Shown: positions 16,414 to 24,643 of the stretch, piece by piece
Numbering within the stretch: the stretch's first letter is position 1
Layout: every line of letters starts with the position of its first letter
Assembly (NCBI GenBank): GCA_016286365.1
Contig: JAEESN010000013.1
Span: 1 to 64,000 of the forward strand
Source of the DNA: Treponema sp.
GTDB lineage: Bacteria > Spirochaetota > Spirochaetia > Treponematales > Treponemataceae
DNA length: 64,000 nt
Reading direction: 5' to 3'
Translations under genes and position numbers: made by a program
Notes under the pieces: generated by a model
Told to the model about the DNA's origin: nothing
Database searches by the model: none
Seen by the model: the letters and a program-made list of their open reading frames with translations, nothing else

Positions 16414-19146
16414 ATGAAAAAAGATGAAAATAAAGAGCCCGAAATGAAAGCAGAAGTAAAAGCAAAAGCAAATAAAAAAGAAAAAGCGGCTGTAAAAGAG
16501 CCAAAGCTTAAAAAAGATAAAAAATCAAAATATCCAGACTGGTATATCGGAAGACCAAAACCGATGAAGGTTAAAAAATTCCAGTTCCATAAGCCGACTT
16601 TAAAAAATTATATAGAAGCCGGACTTGTTGTTCTTATTCTTGGATTTTTAACTTATATTGTTCTTCGCCTTATAGCAGTTGGAAATCAGGTTCAGCCACA
16701 GTTTGAATATTATGCTTACGAAGCTGAAGAAAATGCTGAATATAAAATGGAGAATAACTTCCTTAAGTTTGAGCTTGATCCTTTAACAACTCAGTTTACA
16801 ATCACTCAAAAATCTACAGGAAAGGTGTGGTATTCAAATCCTAAGGATGCAATGAACGATCCTATTGCTCTTCCAAAAGAAAAAAACAGGATGATGTCTC
16901 CGTTCCTCATCAAGTATTCTACTATTACAGGTACCGACGACACTTATGATGTTTACACTGGAAGTATCAAAAATAAATTCTACGAAATCAAGAAAGTAGG
17001 AGATACTGCTTTCCGCGTAAATTACACTGTCGGCGATATCCAGAGGGAATATATAATTCCTCTTGCTTTTTATGAATCAGATTTGAACAAGATTACTAAA
17101 AAGCTTTCGAATACCGATAAGAGGTCAATGCTCCGTTCTTATAAGACTGTTACATTAAAGTCACTTAAGACTCAGGAAGAAAGAGATTTAATGCTTTCTA
17201 AATATCCGGACATCGAAAAAGAAACCCTCTATCTTATCTTCGATAACGCACAGGAATTTGCAAAGAAAAAGATAGAACAGAATCTTGCTAAGGCAGGCTT
17301 TACTGTTGATGATTATGAACACTATAAAGAGATTTATAAGGAAGAAAACATTAAGGAAGTACCGGCATTCAATCTTTCTGTAATCTATCGTCTTGATGGA
17401 AACAAACTCACAGTTGATGTTCCTTTTAAAGAAATTGCGTACAGAATTAAATATCCTGTTACAAACATTTCTATCCTTCCATATTTTGGAGCAGGAAGCA
17501 CAGAAGACGAAGGCTTTATGTTCGTACCGGAAGGTGGTGGAAGTGTAATCAACTTTAATAACGGTAAACTCAAGCAGAACTGGTATTATGCAGATATGTA
17601 TGGATGGGATAATGCCGAAAGCCGCGATGCACTTATTACAGAAACAAGAAATATTTTCCCTGTTTTTGGTATTGCAAACGGAAATGCCGGATTTATCTCT
17701 GTGATTGAATCTGGAAGCGAGTATGCTGTAATCAATGCCGACATAAGCGGAAAGCTTAGTACTTACAACTATGTAAATGCAATCTACGATATGCTTCACA
17801 GGGAACAGTTCCTTGTAACAGCCAGAAACAGCAGCACACAGTATACATACGAAAATGAACTTCCACAGAATCAGAAAATCACTCAAGTCTACATCTTTAT
17901 AGATGAACCTTCTTATGTAGAAATGGCCAAGTCTTACGGAAACTATCTTTTTGGAGATAAAAAAGTCAGTCAGAATAAACCGGTTCCTTTAGTTGTAGAA
18001 GTTCTTGGAGCTATAGATAAGGTTCAGCAGATTGCAGGCTTACCAAAGACAAAACCTTATGCACTTACTTCTTATTCTCAGGCAGCAGATATCATCAACT
18101 CTGTAAATAAATATGATTTTAGCGGAATGCGATACAAGCTTTCGGGATTTATAAACGAAGGTATGAGGCAGACTCTTTTAACCAGAATCAAATGTATTTC
18201 TGAACTCGGCGGAAAATCAGGATTTAAAAAGATGCTCAAATCTATTTCTGATGTTTCCGAAAAGGTTTATCTTGATGCAGCAATAGAAACTGCATACAGG
18301 TCTGGAATGTCAAAAGGATTCTTTAAGTATAAGGATGCTGCACGCCTTATAAGCGATGAACTTTGTGAACTTTATGAATATTCTTCTGTATGGTACGGGG
18401 CTCGTGATGATAAGGATTCTTATTACCTCATAAATAAAAAACTCCGCGAAAAAGCAGTAAAAGAACTTTATAAGGTTTCTGGAAAATATGGAATCAAAGG
18501 TGTTTCTTTCAGGGATTATGGAAATAACTTAAGCTCTGATTTTAATAAGAGAAGAACCTTGAACCGTATGGATTCGCGCGAAATGCAGCAGAATGCAATG
18601 GAAGAAGCCGGAAAGAAGGGAATGAAGGTGATGATTAACGGCGGTAATGATTATGCTTTACCCTATGTTGACTGCATCACTAATATGAAGCTTCACGGAA
18701 ACAGCTACGGTATAATCGATTATAAGATTCCATTCTATCAGATGGCTATTCACGGTTATGTTGATTATGTTTCTGAACCAGTAAATCTTGCACCTGAACA
18801 GATACAGGTTATTCTTGAATCTGCAGAAGCAGGAGCCGGATTAAGCTTTGCATTCACCGGAAACGACGAAAAGAGAGTTCAGGAAACTGATTACACGCAG
18901 TATTATTCTACATATTATACAAGATGGGAAAATGATTTTGCCGAAATCTGTAAAAACTATGTAGAAAAGATGAACAATGTAAGCAGTTCAAAGATTATAA
19001 ATCATGAATTTATTACAGCTGATATCACTAAGACAACATACGAAAACGGTTACAGTGTATATGTAAACTTTGGATATCAGGATTATTCTAAAGGCGGATT
19101 GGAATTAAATGCCCGTTCTTTTGATGTGATAAAGGAGAATAAGTAA
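16414..19146 (+). CDS. DUF5696-like membrane-anchored surface protein, possible glycoside-active
   Basis: A 910-residue protein from ATG 16414 (an in-frame GTG at 16408 overlaps the GGGAGGTG ribosome binding site). A Lys/Glu-rich cytoplasmic tail (1-60) is followed by one membrane helix (about 68-90) and a large external part. It matches my recollection of the DUF5696 proteins found beside NHL, Yip1 and permease genes in Gram-positive sugar loci. The first external region is beta-rich; the C-terminal region (about 540-860) shows alternating strands and helices like a TIM barrel, with acidic residues in KGVSFRDYGNNLSSD and NGGNDYALPYVD. Catalysis is not established. Confidence 0.72.
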   Translation: MKKDENKEPEMKAEVKAKANKKEKAAVKEPKLKKDKKSKYPDWYIGRPKPMKVKKFQFHKPTLKNYIEAGLVVLILGFLTYIVLRLIAVGNQVQPQFEYYAYEAEENAEYKMENNFLKFELDPLTTQFTITQKSTGKVWYSNPKDAMNDPIALPKEKNRMMSPFLIKYSTITGTDDTYDVYTGSIKNKFYEIKKVGDTAFRVNYTVGDIQREYIIPLAFYESDLNKITKKLSNTDKRSMLRSYKTVTLKSLKTQEERDLMLSKYPDIEKETLYLIFDNAQEFAKKKIEQNLAKAGFTVDDYEHYKEIYKEENIKEVPAFNLSVIYRLDGNKLTVDVPFKEIAYRIKYPVTNISILPYFGAGSTEDEGFMFVPEGGGSVINFNNGKLKQNWYYADMYGWDNAESRDALITETRNIFPVFGIANGNAGFISVIESGSEYAVINADISGKLSTYNYVNAIYDMLHREQFLVTARNSSTQYTYENELPQNQKITQVYIFIDEPSYVEMAKSYGNYLFGDKKVSQNKPVPLVVEVLGAIDKVQQIAGLPKTKPYALTSYSQAADIINSVNKYDFSGMRYKLSGFINEGMRQTLLTRIKCISELGGKSGFKKMLKSISDVSEKVYLDAAIETAYRSGMSKGFFKYKDAARLISDELCELYEYSSVWYGARDDKDSYYLINKKLREKAVKELYKVSGKYGIKGVSFRDYGNNLSSDFNKRRTLNRMDSREMQQNAMEEAGKKGMKVMINGGNDYALPYVDCITNMKLHGNSYGIIDYKIPFYQMAIHGYVDYVSEPVNLAPEQIQVILESAEAGAGLSFAFTGNDEKRVQETDYTQYYSTYYTRWENDFAEICKNYVEKMNNVSSSKIINHEFITADITKTTYENGYSVYVNFGYQDYSKGGLELNARSFDVIKENK

Positions 19147-19147
19147 A

Positions 19148-20068
19148 ATGTTTAATAAAAAGAAAACAGTAGGCCTTAGTAACCGACGCGCCTTATACGG
19201 ATATTTATTCATATTACCATTCATTCTGGGGTTTGTATTCTTCATGTTAAAACCTCTTTGTGAATCATTTATGATGGCTCTTAACGAAGTAACTCTTAAC
19301 AAAGAGGGCTTCCAGATGGAGTGGAACAATTATTACAACATCAAACGTGCCTTTGCGATTGACCCTGAATTCAACCGAATGCTTTTTGATGGAACTGTAA
19401 CAATGCTTTACCGTGCTCTTGCAACAATCGTATTCAGTTTCTTCGTAGCACTTCTTTTGAACCAGAAGTTTAAAGGTCGTGCGCTTGCAAGATCTATCTT
19501 CTTCCTTGCTGTAATTCTTTCTTCGGGTGTACTCGTTGGTCTTGAATCAAGCAATACACTTATGGCTCAGCTTAAAGATACGATTGCAGAGCAGGGTAAT
19601 GCCAATACGATTACCGACCTTCTGGAACGGATTCTTGTTTCTGAGTCTTCGGGTGTAGAAGGAATCAGCGGAAAGGTATTTAAAACCGTATTCGAAATTA
19701 TTGATTCGATCTACGATGTTGCAATGGCTTCGGGTATTCAGATTATCATCTTTATTTCCGGCTTGCAGAATATTTCTCCAAGTATGTACGAAGCTGCCCA
19801 GATGGAAGGATGTACTTCGTGGGAAAGCCTGTGGAAAATTACAGTTCCAATGATCAGTCCTCTTCTTCTTGTAAACTGGATTTATACAATCATTGACTTC
19901 TTTATGAAATCTGATAACGAACTCATGCAGAAAATCAGGAACGAGATGGTTCTTCAGCTCAACTTTGGATTCAGTTCTGCCATGGCTTGGATTTACTTCC
20001 TTGCATGTATGCTTATTATTGGAATAAGCTCTCTGATCATTTCTAAGGTGGTATACAATTATGACTAA
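19148..20068 (+). CDS. Sugar ABC transporter permease, second pair (MalF-like)
   Basis: A 306-residue permease with six predicted helices; the EAA loop is EAAQMEGCTSWESLWKITVP (about 217-237). Between helices it carries a long external loop (about 130-175, including LLERILVSESSGVEG), which is unusual in size. It starts one base after the DUF5696-like gene stop, with AAAGGAG upstream, and overlaps the next permease gene by 8 bp. It forms a second importer pair with that gene. Confidence 0.88.
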   Translation: MFNKKKTVGLSNRRALYGYLFILPFILGFVFFMLKPLCESFMMALNEVTLNKEGFQMEWNNYYNIKRAFAIDPEFNRMLFDGTVTMLYRALATIVFSFFVALLLNQKFKGRALARSIFFLAVILSSGVLVGLESSNTLMAQLKDTIAEQGNANTITDLLERILVSESSGVEGISGKVFKTVFEIIDSIYDVAMASGIQIIIFISGLQNISPSMYEAAQMEGCTSWESLWKITVPMISPLLLVNWIYTIIDFFMKSDNELMQKIRNEMVLQLNFGFSSAMAWIYFLACMLIIGISSLIISKVVYNYD

Positions 20069-21080
20069 AAATAAAGCGCCAAAAATAAAGACAGAACCTA
20101 AGAAAAATTCAGTTTCTGCAAAATTTCACGAATTCTGGGAACGTAACGAAGCTTCCAATGGTATCCTTTTAAAGGAAACAATCAAAAAGCAGTCGCTTTC
20201 GCTCTTCCGCGGAATTCTTTTGTTCGGTATGTGTTTTATGATTCTGCAGCCTCTTTTGAATAAGATTGCAATCAGTTTTATGTCAGAAAGAGACCTGTAC
20301 GATTCAACAATCACACTCATTCCAAAGCATTTTTCTATCAGCAACTGGAAGATTGCTTCGGACATGCTCACATATAAGTCTACGCTCTTTAATACTCTCT
20401 GGGTTTCGATTCTTGTTTCTGTAATCGAAGTTACAATGTGTACTCTGGTAGGTTACGGATTTTCACGCTTCCAGTTCCCTCTTAAAAGATTCTGGTTCTT
20501 CTGTGTAATCCTTGTAATCGTAATTCCTCCACAGACAATTTCTACTTCACTCATGCTGCACTTCAGGTATTTCCACTTCTTTGGAAAGATAGTAAACCTT
20601 ACGGGTAAAATAACGCCTTACATCCTCCTGTGTTTTGGCTGTATGGGACTTAAAAACGGACTTTATATTTTTATGATAAGGCAGTTCTTTATGGGCTTCC
20701 CGTTCGAGCTCGAAGAGGCGGCTTATGTAGACGGATGTGGACCATTCAAGACGTTCTTCCGCATTATGGTACCTGGTGCAAAGCCAATCATTACTTCATG
20801 TTTCCTCTTCTCGTTTGTATGGCAGTGGACAGATATCTTTTATGCAAACCTCTTCCTTGGAAACATCAGTCTTTTGTCTAAGCAGCTTTCGGGTCTTGTA
20901 GAACGATTCGGACAGTATCTTTCTGTTTTATATGGAGGTTCTACACAGGCTCCAATTGCTTATTCAAATGCCATCCTTTCTACGGGTGTTCTTATGGTAG
21001 TTCTTCCTCTGATTATTCTTTACCTCTTCTGCCAGAAGCTCTTTGTAGAAAGCCTTGCAAGTACAGGTGTTAAGATGTAA
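20061..21080 (+). CDS. Sugar ABC transporter permease, second pair (MalG-like)
   Basis: A 339-residue permease with a 45-residue Lys-rich cytoplasmic N-terminus, then about six helices. The EAA loop is EAAYVDGCGPFKTFFRIMVP (about 220-240). It overlaps its partner by 8 bp. The last gene of the uptake locus, a solute-binding protein, follows after 141 bp with its own promoter, so it can be made in excess over the permeases, as is usual for binding proteins. Confidence 0.88.
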   Translation: MTKNKAPKIKTEPKKNSVSAKFHEFWERNEASNGILLKETIKKQSLSLFRGILLFGMCFMILQPLLNKIAISFMSERDLYDSTITLIPKHFSISNWKIASDMLTYKSTLFNTLWVSILVSVIEVTMCTLVGYGFSRFQFPLKRFWFFCVILVIVIPPQTISTSLMLHFRYFHFFGKIVNLTGKITPYILLCFGCMGLKNGLYIFMIRQFFMGFPFELEEAAYVDGCGPFKTFFRIMVPGAKPIITSCFLFSFVWQWTDIFYANLFLGNISLLSKQLSGLVERFGQYLSVLYGGSTQAPIAYSNAILSTGVLMVVLPLIILYLFCQKLFVESLASTGVKM

Positions 21081-21139
21081 AAGATGGTCGGATAAGGGTT
21101 TATAAAAGGTTTTACTGGAAGAATACTAGTATAAACTTA

Positions 21140-21196
21140 TTGAAAAGTATATAAAAAGTGATATAATTATAATTCAGGCAATTGACCGGAAACGGT
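21140..21196 (+). promoter_or_regulatory. Promoter and palindromic operator of the solute-binding protein gene
   Basis: TTGAAA (21140-21145), a 16-bp spacer and TATAAT (21162-21167) lie 55 bp upstream of the gene. Just past the expected start of transcription is the palindrome ACCGGAAACGGT (21185-21196), the size and CG-centred style of a LacI-family operator. No LacI-type regulator gene is in the window. Confidence 0.55.
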
Positions 21197-21221
21197 ACAA
21201 AAATAAAAAAGGAGTATTTTT

Positions 21222-22625
21222 ATGAAGAAAATTGCAAAAATCGTTCTTGCCGTTGCAACAGTAGCATTACTCGCAAGCTGTGGTGGCGGAAAGAAACAGT
21301 CTAAAGCTGCTTTGGAAGCTGCTGCAAACGGAGACTATTCACAGTTAAAGGTATTCAATGATCCTAAAACTGGAAAGCCATACGACTTTGGTGGAATGAC
21401 TGTAACAGTATGGGACTGGTGGTCAAATCCAAATGCTGAACCTACAACTAAAGAAGCTGTAGATAGAGCTGCTTATCGTCAGTATTTAATGGATACTTAT
21501 AACTTTAAGTACGTTGAATGTGACTTAGGTGCTGGATGGGGTGGATACCCAGAAAAAGTATTACAGATTTGTGCTACTGGCGACAGATCAGTTGGATATT
21601 CTGTATTCCGTCTTGACGGACGTCCTGCATTAAAGGGTCTTATGAATGGTTACTATGCTGACCTTTCTAAATGTCCAGATATCGACTGGAAAGATAAAAA
21701 ATGGAACCAGGCTGTTCGCGGAACTATGACAAACGGTAAATCATTCTACTGTTTCAACGCTGGTGCTCCAGAGCCAAAGAACTGTCTCTTCTTCAACAAA
21801 CGTATTCTTGAAGAAAACGGATATGACAGAGACTATCCATATGACCTCCAGAAGGAAGGAAAATGGACTTGGGCTAAATTCGAAGAAATTCTTGCTAAAC
21901 TTACAAAAGATACAAATGCTGATGGTATTATCGATCAGTATGGTATGGCTTCATTCAATACAGAATTTGCATGGCAGGCAATTGCTTCAAACGGTGCAAA
22001 CGTAGTTGTTGGAAAAGACAAAGACGGAAAATTCTTCCTTGATATGAGCGATGCTGAAAAAGAAGCATGGCAGTGGATTCAGGATATGTTCACGAAATAT
22101 AACAAACCACAGGGTGACGCTAGCTGGGATTACTGGAGACCTGCATTTGTAAATGGTGAAGTTGGATTCATGGCTAACCAGGAATACGATGCTCAGCCAA
22201 ACGGAAACTTCAAAGATATGAAGGATGACTTTGGTATGGTATCATTCCCATCTGGACCAAAAGGAAACGGAAAACCATTCACATTCTCACAGGATTATAT
22301 GTGGGTAATTCCTTCATTCTATGAACAGGATGAAATCGATGCAATCATGAAGATTATGGACTTCTGTACAGATCCAGTTCCTGGATATGATGATCCAGAT
22401 GCTTGGAAAGAAGGATACTATGCTGGATTCCGTGATGAAAGAGCTGTAGATGAAACATTACAGTACTTCCATGACAATGCATTACCATTCTATGCATGGT
22501 TAATCCCAGATTTCAACTATGCTCCATTAGCATGGAGCATCTGTGCTGGTGCTGACGTTTCTACAACACTCGAAGAAAACAAGAACCAGCTTCAGGCTGC
22601 ACTTGATAAGGTAAACAATAAATAA
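21222..22625 (+). CDS. Sugar ABC transporter solute-binding lipoprotein
   Basis: A 467-residue lipoprotein: the signal peptide ends LLASC with Cys20 as lipid attachment. The mature protein has a family-1 extracellular binding fold, rich in Trp and Tyr (TVTVWDWWSNPNAEP near 60-75, WQWIQDMFTKY near 285), consistent with stacking against sugar rings. A strong AAAAGGAG ribosome binding site, a separate promoter and a very strong terminator point to high expression. It belongs with the permease pair just upstream. Confidence 0.9.
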   Translation: MKKIAKIVLAVATVALLASCGGGKKQSKAALEAAANGDYSQLKVFNDPKTGKPYDFGGMTVTVWDWWSNPNAEPTTKEAVDRAAYRQYLMDTYNFKYVECDLGAGWGGYPEKVLQICATGDRSVGYSVFRLDGRPALKGLMNGYYADLSKCPDIDWKDKKWNQAVRGTMTNGKSFYCFNAGAPEPKNCLFFNKRILEENGYDRDYPYDLQKEGKWTWAKFEEILAKLTKDTNADGIIDQYGMASFNTEFAWQAIASNGANVVVGKDKDGKFFLDMSDAEKEAWQWIQDMFTKYNKPQGDASWDYWRPAFVNGEVGFMANQEYDAQPNGNFKDMKDDFGMVSFPSGPKGNGKPFTFSQDYMWVIPSFYEQDEIDAIMKIMDFCTDPVPGYDDPDAWKEGYYAGFRDERAVDETLQYFHDNALPFYAWLIPDFNYAPLAWSICAGADVSTTLEENKNQLQAALDKVNNK

Positions 22626-22655
22626 GTTATATCCTGATTGGATTTAAGCCTTATA

Positions 22656-22702
22656 AAAGAAACAGGGGATGCCGCTTTGCGGCATCCCCTGTTTCTTTTT
22701 TA
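22656..22702 (+). terminator. Strong rho-independent terminator
   Basis: A perfect 20-bp stem (22656-22675 with 22679-22698) around a 3-base loop TTT, followed by T-rich sequence. A partial second copy of its right arm (ATGCGGCATCCTCTG then seven T, about 22764-22787) lies 80 bp downstream, near the 3' end of the convergent SulP gene. Confidence 0.93.
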
Positions 22703-22783
22703 TTCAATTAATATTTACGAAGGATTTTTCCCAGTTCCCGCATTCAATATATATTCCAATACTATGCGGCATCCTCTGTTTTT

Positions 22784-24490
22784 TTATCCCAATATTTCGC
22801 GGCTTCGTTCAAGTGCTTCTGTTATGTTTTCGAAGATGTTTTCTCTTCCAAGCTTATCGGCCATTCCGGTCTTTTCTAAAAGCATGTACGGCTGTGTGTG
22901 TATACCGCTTATTACAATTTTTATTCCCTTTCTGTCGCAGGCTGCCTTACACTGCTCTAAGGCTCTTATTCCACCTGCATCAAGGTAGATTGTGTTTCTC
23001 ATTCTTAAAACAAGTACCTTACAGTTTGTCTGGGCTCTTTCTGTTGCAAGCTCAAACTTTCGTACGGTTCCAAAGAAGAGTGGGCCTTCAATTTCGTAAA
23101 CAAAGCAGCCCTTTGGAATATCAAGATTTTCGGCCGGCATATCTGTCCTGATTCCGGCTGTAGTTGTTTCTCGTGGATCCTGCACTTCGGAAAGGTCTAT
23201 CATCTTTTTAATAAAGAAGAATGCGGCAAATCCAAGACCAACTTCGATTGCAACTGTAAGGTCTACAAAGACTGTAATCAGGAATGTGATTAAAAATACT
23301 GTAATATCCGATTTCTGACCTTTTACAAGCGCTTTGATTGCGGGGAAACCTGCCATATTCCATGCAACATTTATTAATACTGCACTCAAAGCTGCCATAG
23401 GAATGTAAGAAGCATATTTTCCGGCAAAAAGAAGGATGAGTAAAAGGGTAACTGCATGAATGATTCCTGCTACCGGTGTTTTTCCGTTGTTTTTAATATT
23501 TGTTGCTGTTCTTGCGATTGCACCTGTTGCAGGGATTCCTCCGAACAATGGAGAAGCAATATTAGCAACACCCTGAGCTACAAGTTCCATGTTAGAATCG
23601 TGCTTTGTACCAATCATACCATCTGCTACAACTGCCGAAAGAAGCGATTCAATCGCTGCTAAAACTGCAATTGATATGGCAGTAGGAAACAGAGTTGTGA
23701 TTGTTTTTATGCTCAAATCGGGTAACTGTGGAAGCGGTAATTTTGACGGGATGACATAGTGGCTTGAGCCGTCTGCAAAAGTTCCGATTGTATCTGTTTT
23801 AAGTCCGCATGTTTTTTCAAGGATAATCGAAATTACAGTTGCAAGGATGATTACGACAAACGAGCCCGGAATCTTTTTAATGAATTTTGACCATACAAAG
23901 ATGAACACAAGGCTTACGGCTGCAATGGCAAAAGAATACCAATTTATAGAAGAAGCCGATTCAAAATATGCAATCATCTTTGGTAAAAAGTTTCCCGGAA
24001 GCTTTGTGTATTCTTCTCCAAGAATAATCATAGGTTTTGAAAAATCAGGGTGAAGTCCAAAAAAGTCTCCAATCTGTCCGGCTGCAATTGTAACTGCAAT
24101 TCCGGCTGTAAAACCTGTTACGATTGTATATGGAATAAATTTTACAAGTCCACCCATCTTAAATACACCAAGCAGGATTAAAATGATTCCGGCCATCACT
24201 GTTGCAGTGGCAAGACCGCTCATTCCATACTGCGAAACAACACCGTAAACAATAACGGCAAATGCACCTGTTGGACCACCAATCTGTACACGGCTTCCTC
24301 CCAAGAAGCTTATAAAAAAGCCTGCAATTATGGCTGTGTAAAGTCCTGCTGCAGGGTTTACTCCTGATGCAATTCCGAATGCGATTGCAAGCGGGAGTGC
24401 GACAATACCGACAATGATTCCGACAATAAGGTCACTTACAAATTTTTTAGCATTGTAATCTTTTAAAGTATTAAAGAGTTCTGGTTTCAT
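22784..24490 (-). CDS. SulP-family anion transporter with STAS domain
   Basis: A 568-residue SLC26/SulP transporter. The N-terminal membrane domain (about 20-430, 12-14 helices) carries the conserved ASGVNPAAGLYTAIIAGF and GGSRVQIGGPTGAF stretches. A cytoplasmic STAS domain (about 450-560) follows; its loop reads YLDAGGI, without the Ser found in anti-sigma-factor antagonists, as is common in SulP proteins. Substrates in the family include sulfate, bicarbonate and dicarboxylates; none can be chosen here. A TATAAT box is 9 bp before the ATG, with no ribosome binding site. Confidence 0.9.
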   Translation of the reverse strand: MKPELFNTLKDYNAKKFVSDLIVGIIVGIVALPLAIAFGIASGVNPAAGLYTAIIAGFFISFLGGSRVQIGGPTGAFAVIVYGVVSQYGMSGLATATVMAGIILILLGVFKMGGLVKFIPYTIVTGFTAGIAVTIAAGQIGDFFGLHPDFSKPMIILGEEYTKLPGNFLPKMIAYFESASSINWYSFAIAAVSLVFIFVWSKFIKKIPGSFVVIILATVISIILEKTCGLKTDTIGTFADGSSHYVIPSKLPLPQLPDLSIKTITTLFPTAISIAVLAAIESLLSAVVADGMIGTKHDSNMELVAQGVANIASPLFGGIPATGAIARTATNIKNNGKTPVAGIIHAVTLLLILLFAGKYASYIPMAALSAVLINVAWNMAGFPAIKALVKGQKSDITVFLITFLITVFVDLTVAIEVGLGFAAFFFIKKMIDLSEVQDPRETTTAGIRTDMPAENLDIPKGCFVYEIEGPLFFGTVRKFELATERAQTNCKVLVLRMRNTIYLDAGGIRALEQCKAACDRKGIKIVISGIHTQPYMLLEKTGMADKLGRENIFENITEALERSREILG

Positions 24491-24499
24491 AATTTTGTA

Positions 24500-24528
24500 A
24501 TTATAGTGAGTGTAAGGACTTTGGACAA
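24500..24528 (-). promoter_or_regulatory. Promoter of the SulP gene, leaderless type
   Basis: On the minus strand TTGTCC (24528-24523), a 17-bp spacer and TATAAT (24505-24500) end 9 bp before the ATG at 24490. Confidence 0.55.
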
Positions 24529-24591
24529 GGATAGGCAGGTCGGAGTTTCTGGATACAGTGGGCTCAGTGGGAAGAGTATAATCAGCTTAAA

Positions 24592-24626
24592 AAAAAACCG
24601 CCCGCACTTACGCACAGACGGCTTTG
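24592..24626 (-). terminator. Terminator downstream of cstA
   Basis: On the minus strand a GC-rich stem with several G-T pairs (CCGTCTGTG with the facing GCGGGCGG arm, loop CGTAAG) is followed by a run of eight or more T. It lies between the cstA stop and the SulP promoter. Confidence 0.7.
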
Positions 24627-24643
24627 AATGAATTATCTATTCA

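Noticed and set aside
17188-17886. Long minus-strand frame (232 codons) opposite the DUF5696-like gene
   Set aside because: It is a shadow frame: Cys/Ile-rich translation without domain character, no ribosome binding site, opposite a well-supported gene.
22638-23151. Plus-strand frames opposite the end of the SulP gene
   Set aside because: They lie antisense to conserved STAS-domain coding sequence and have no promoter or ribosome binding site; they arise from codon bias of the real gene.
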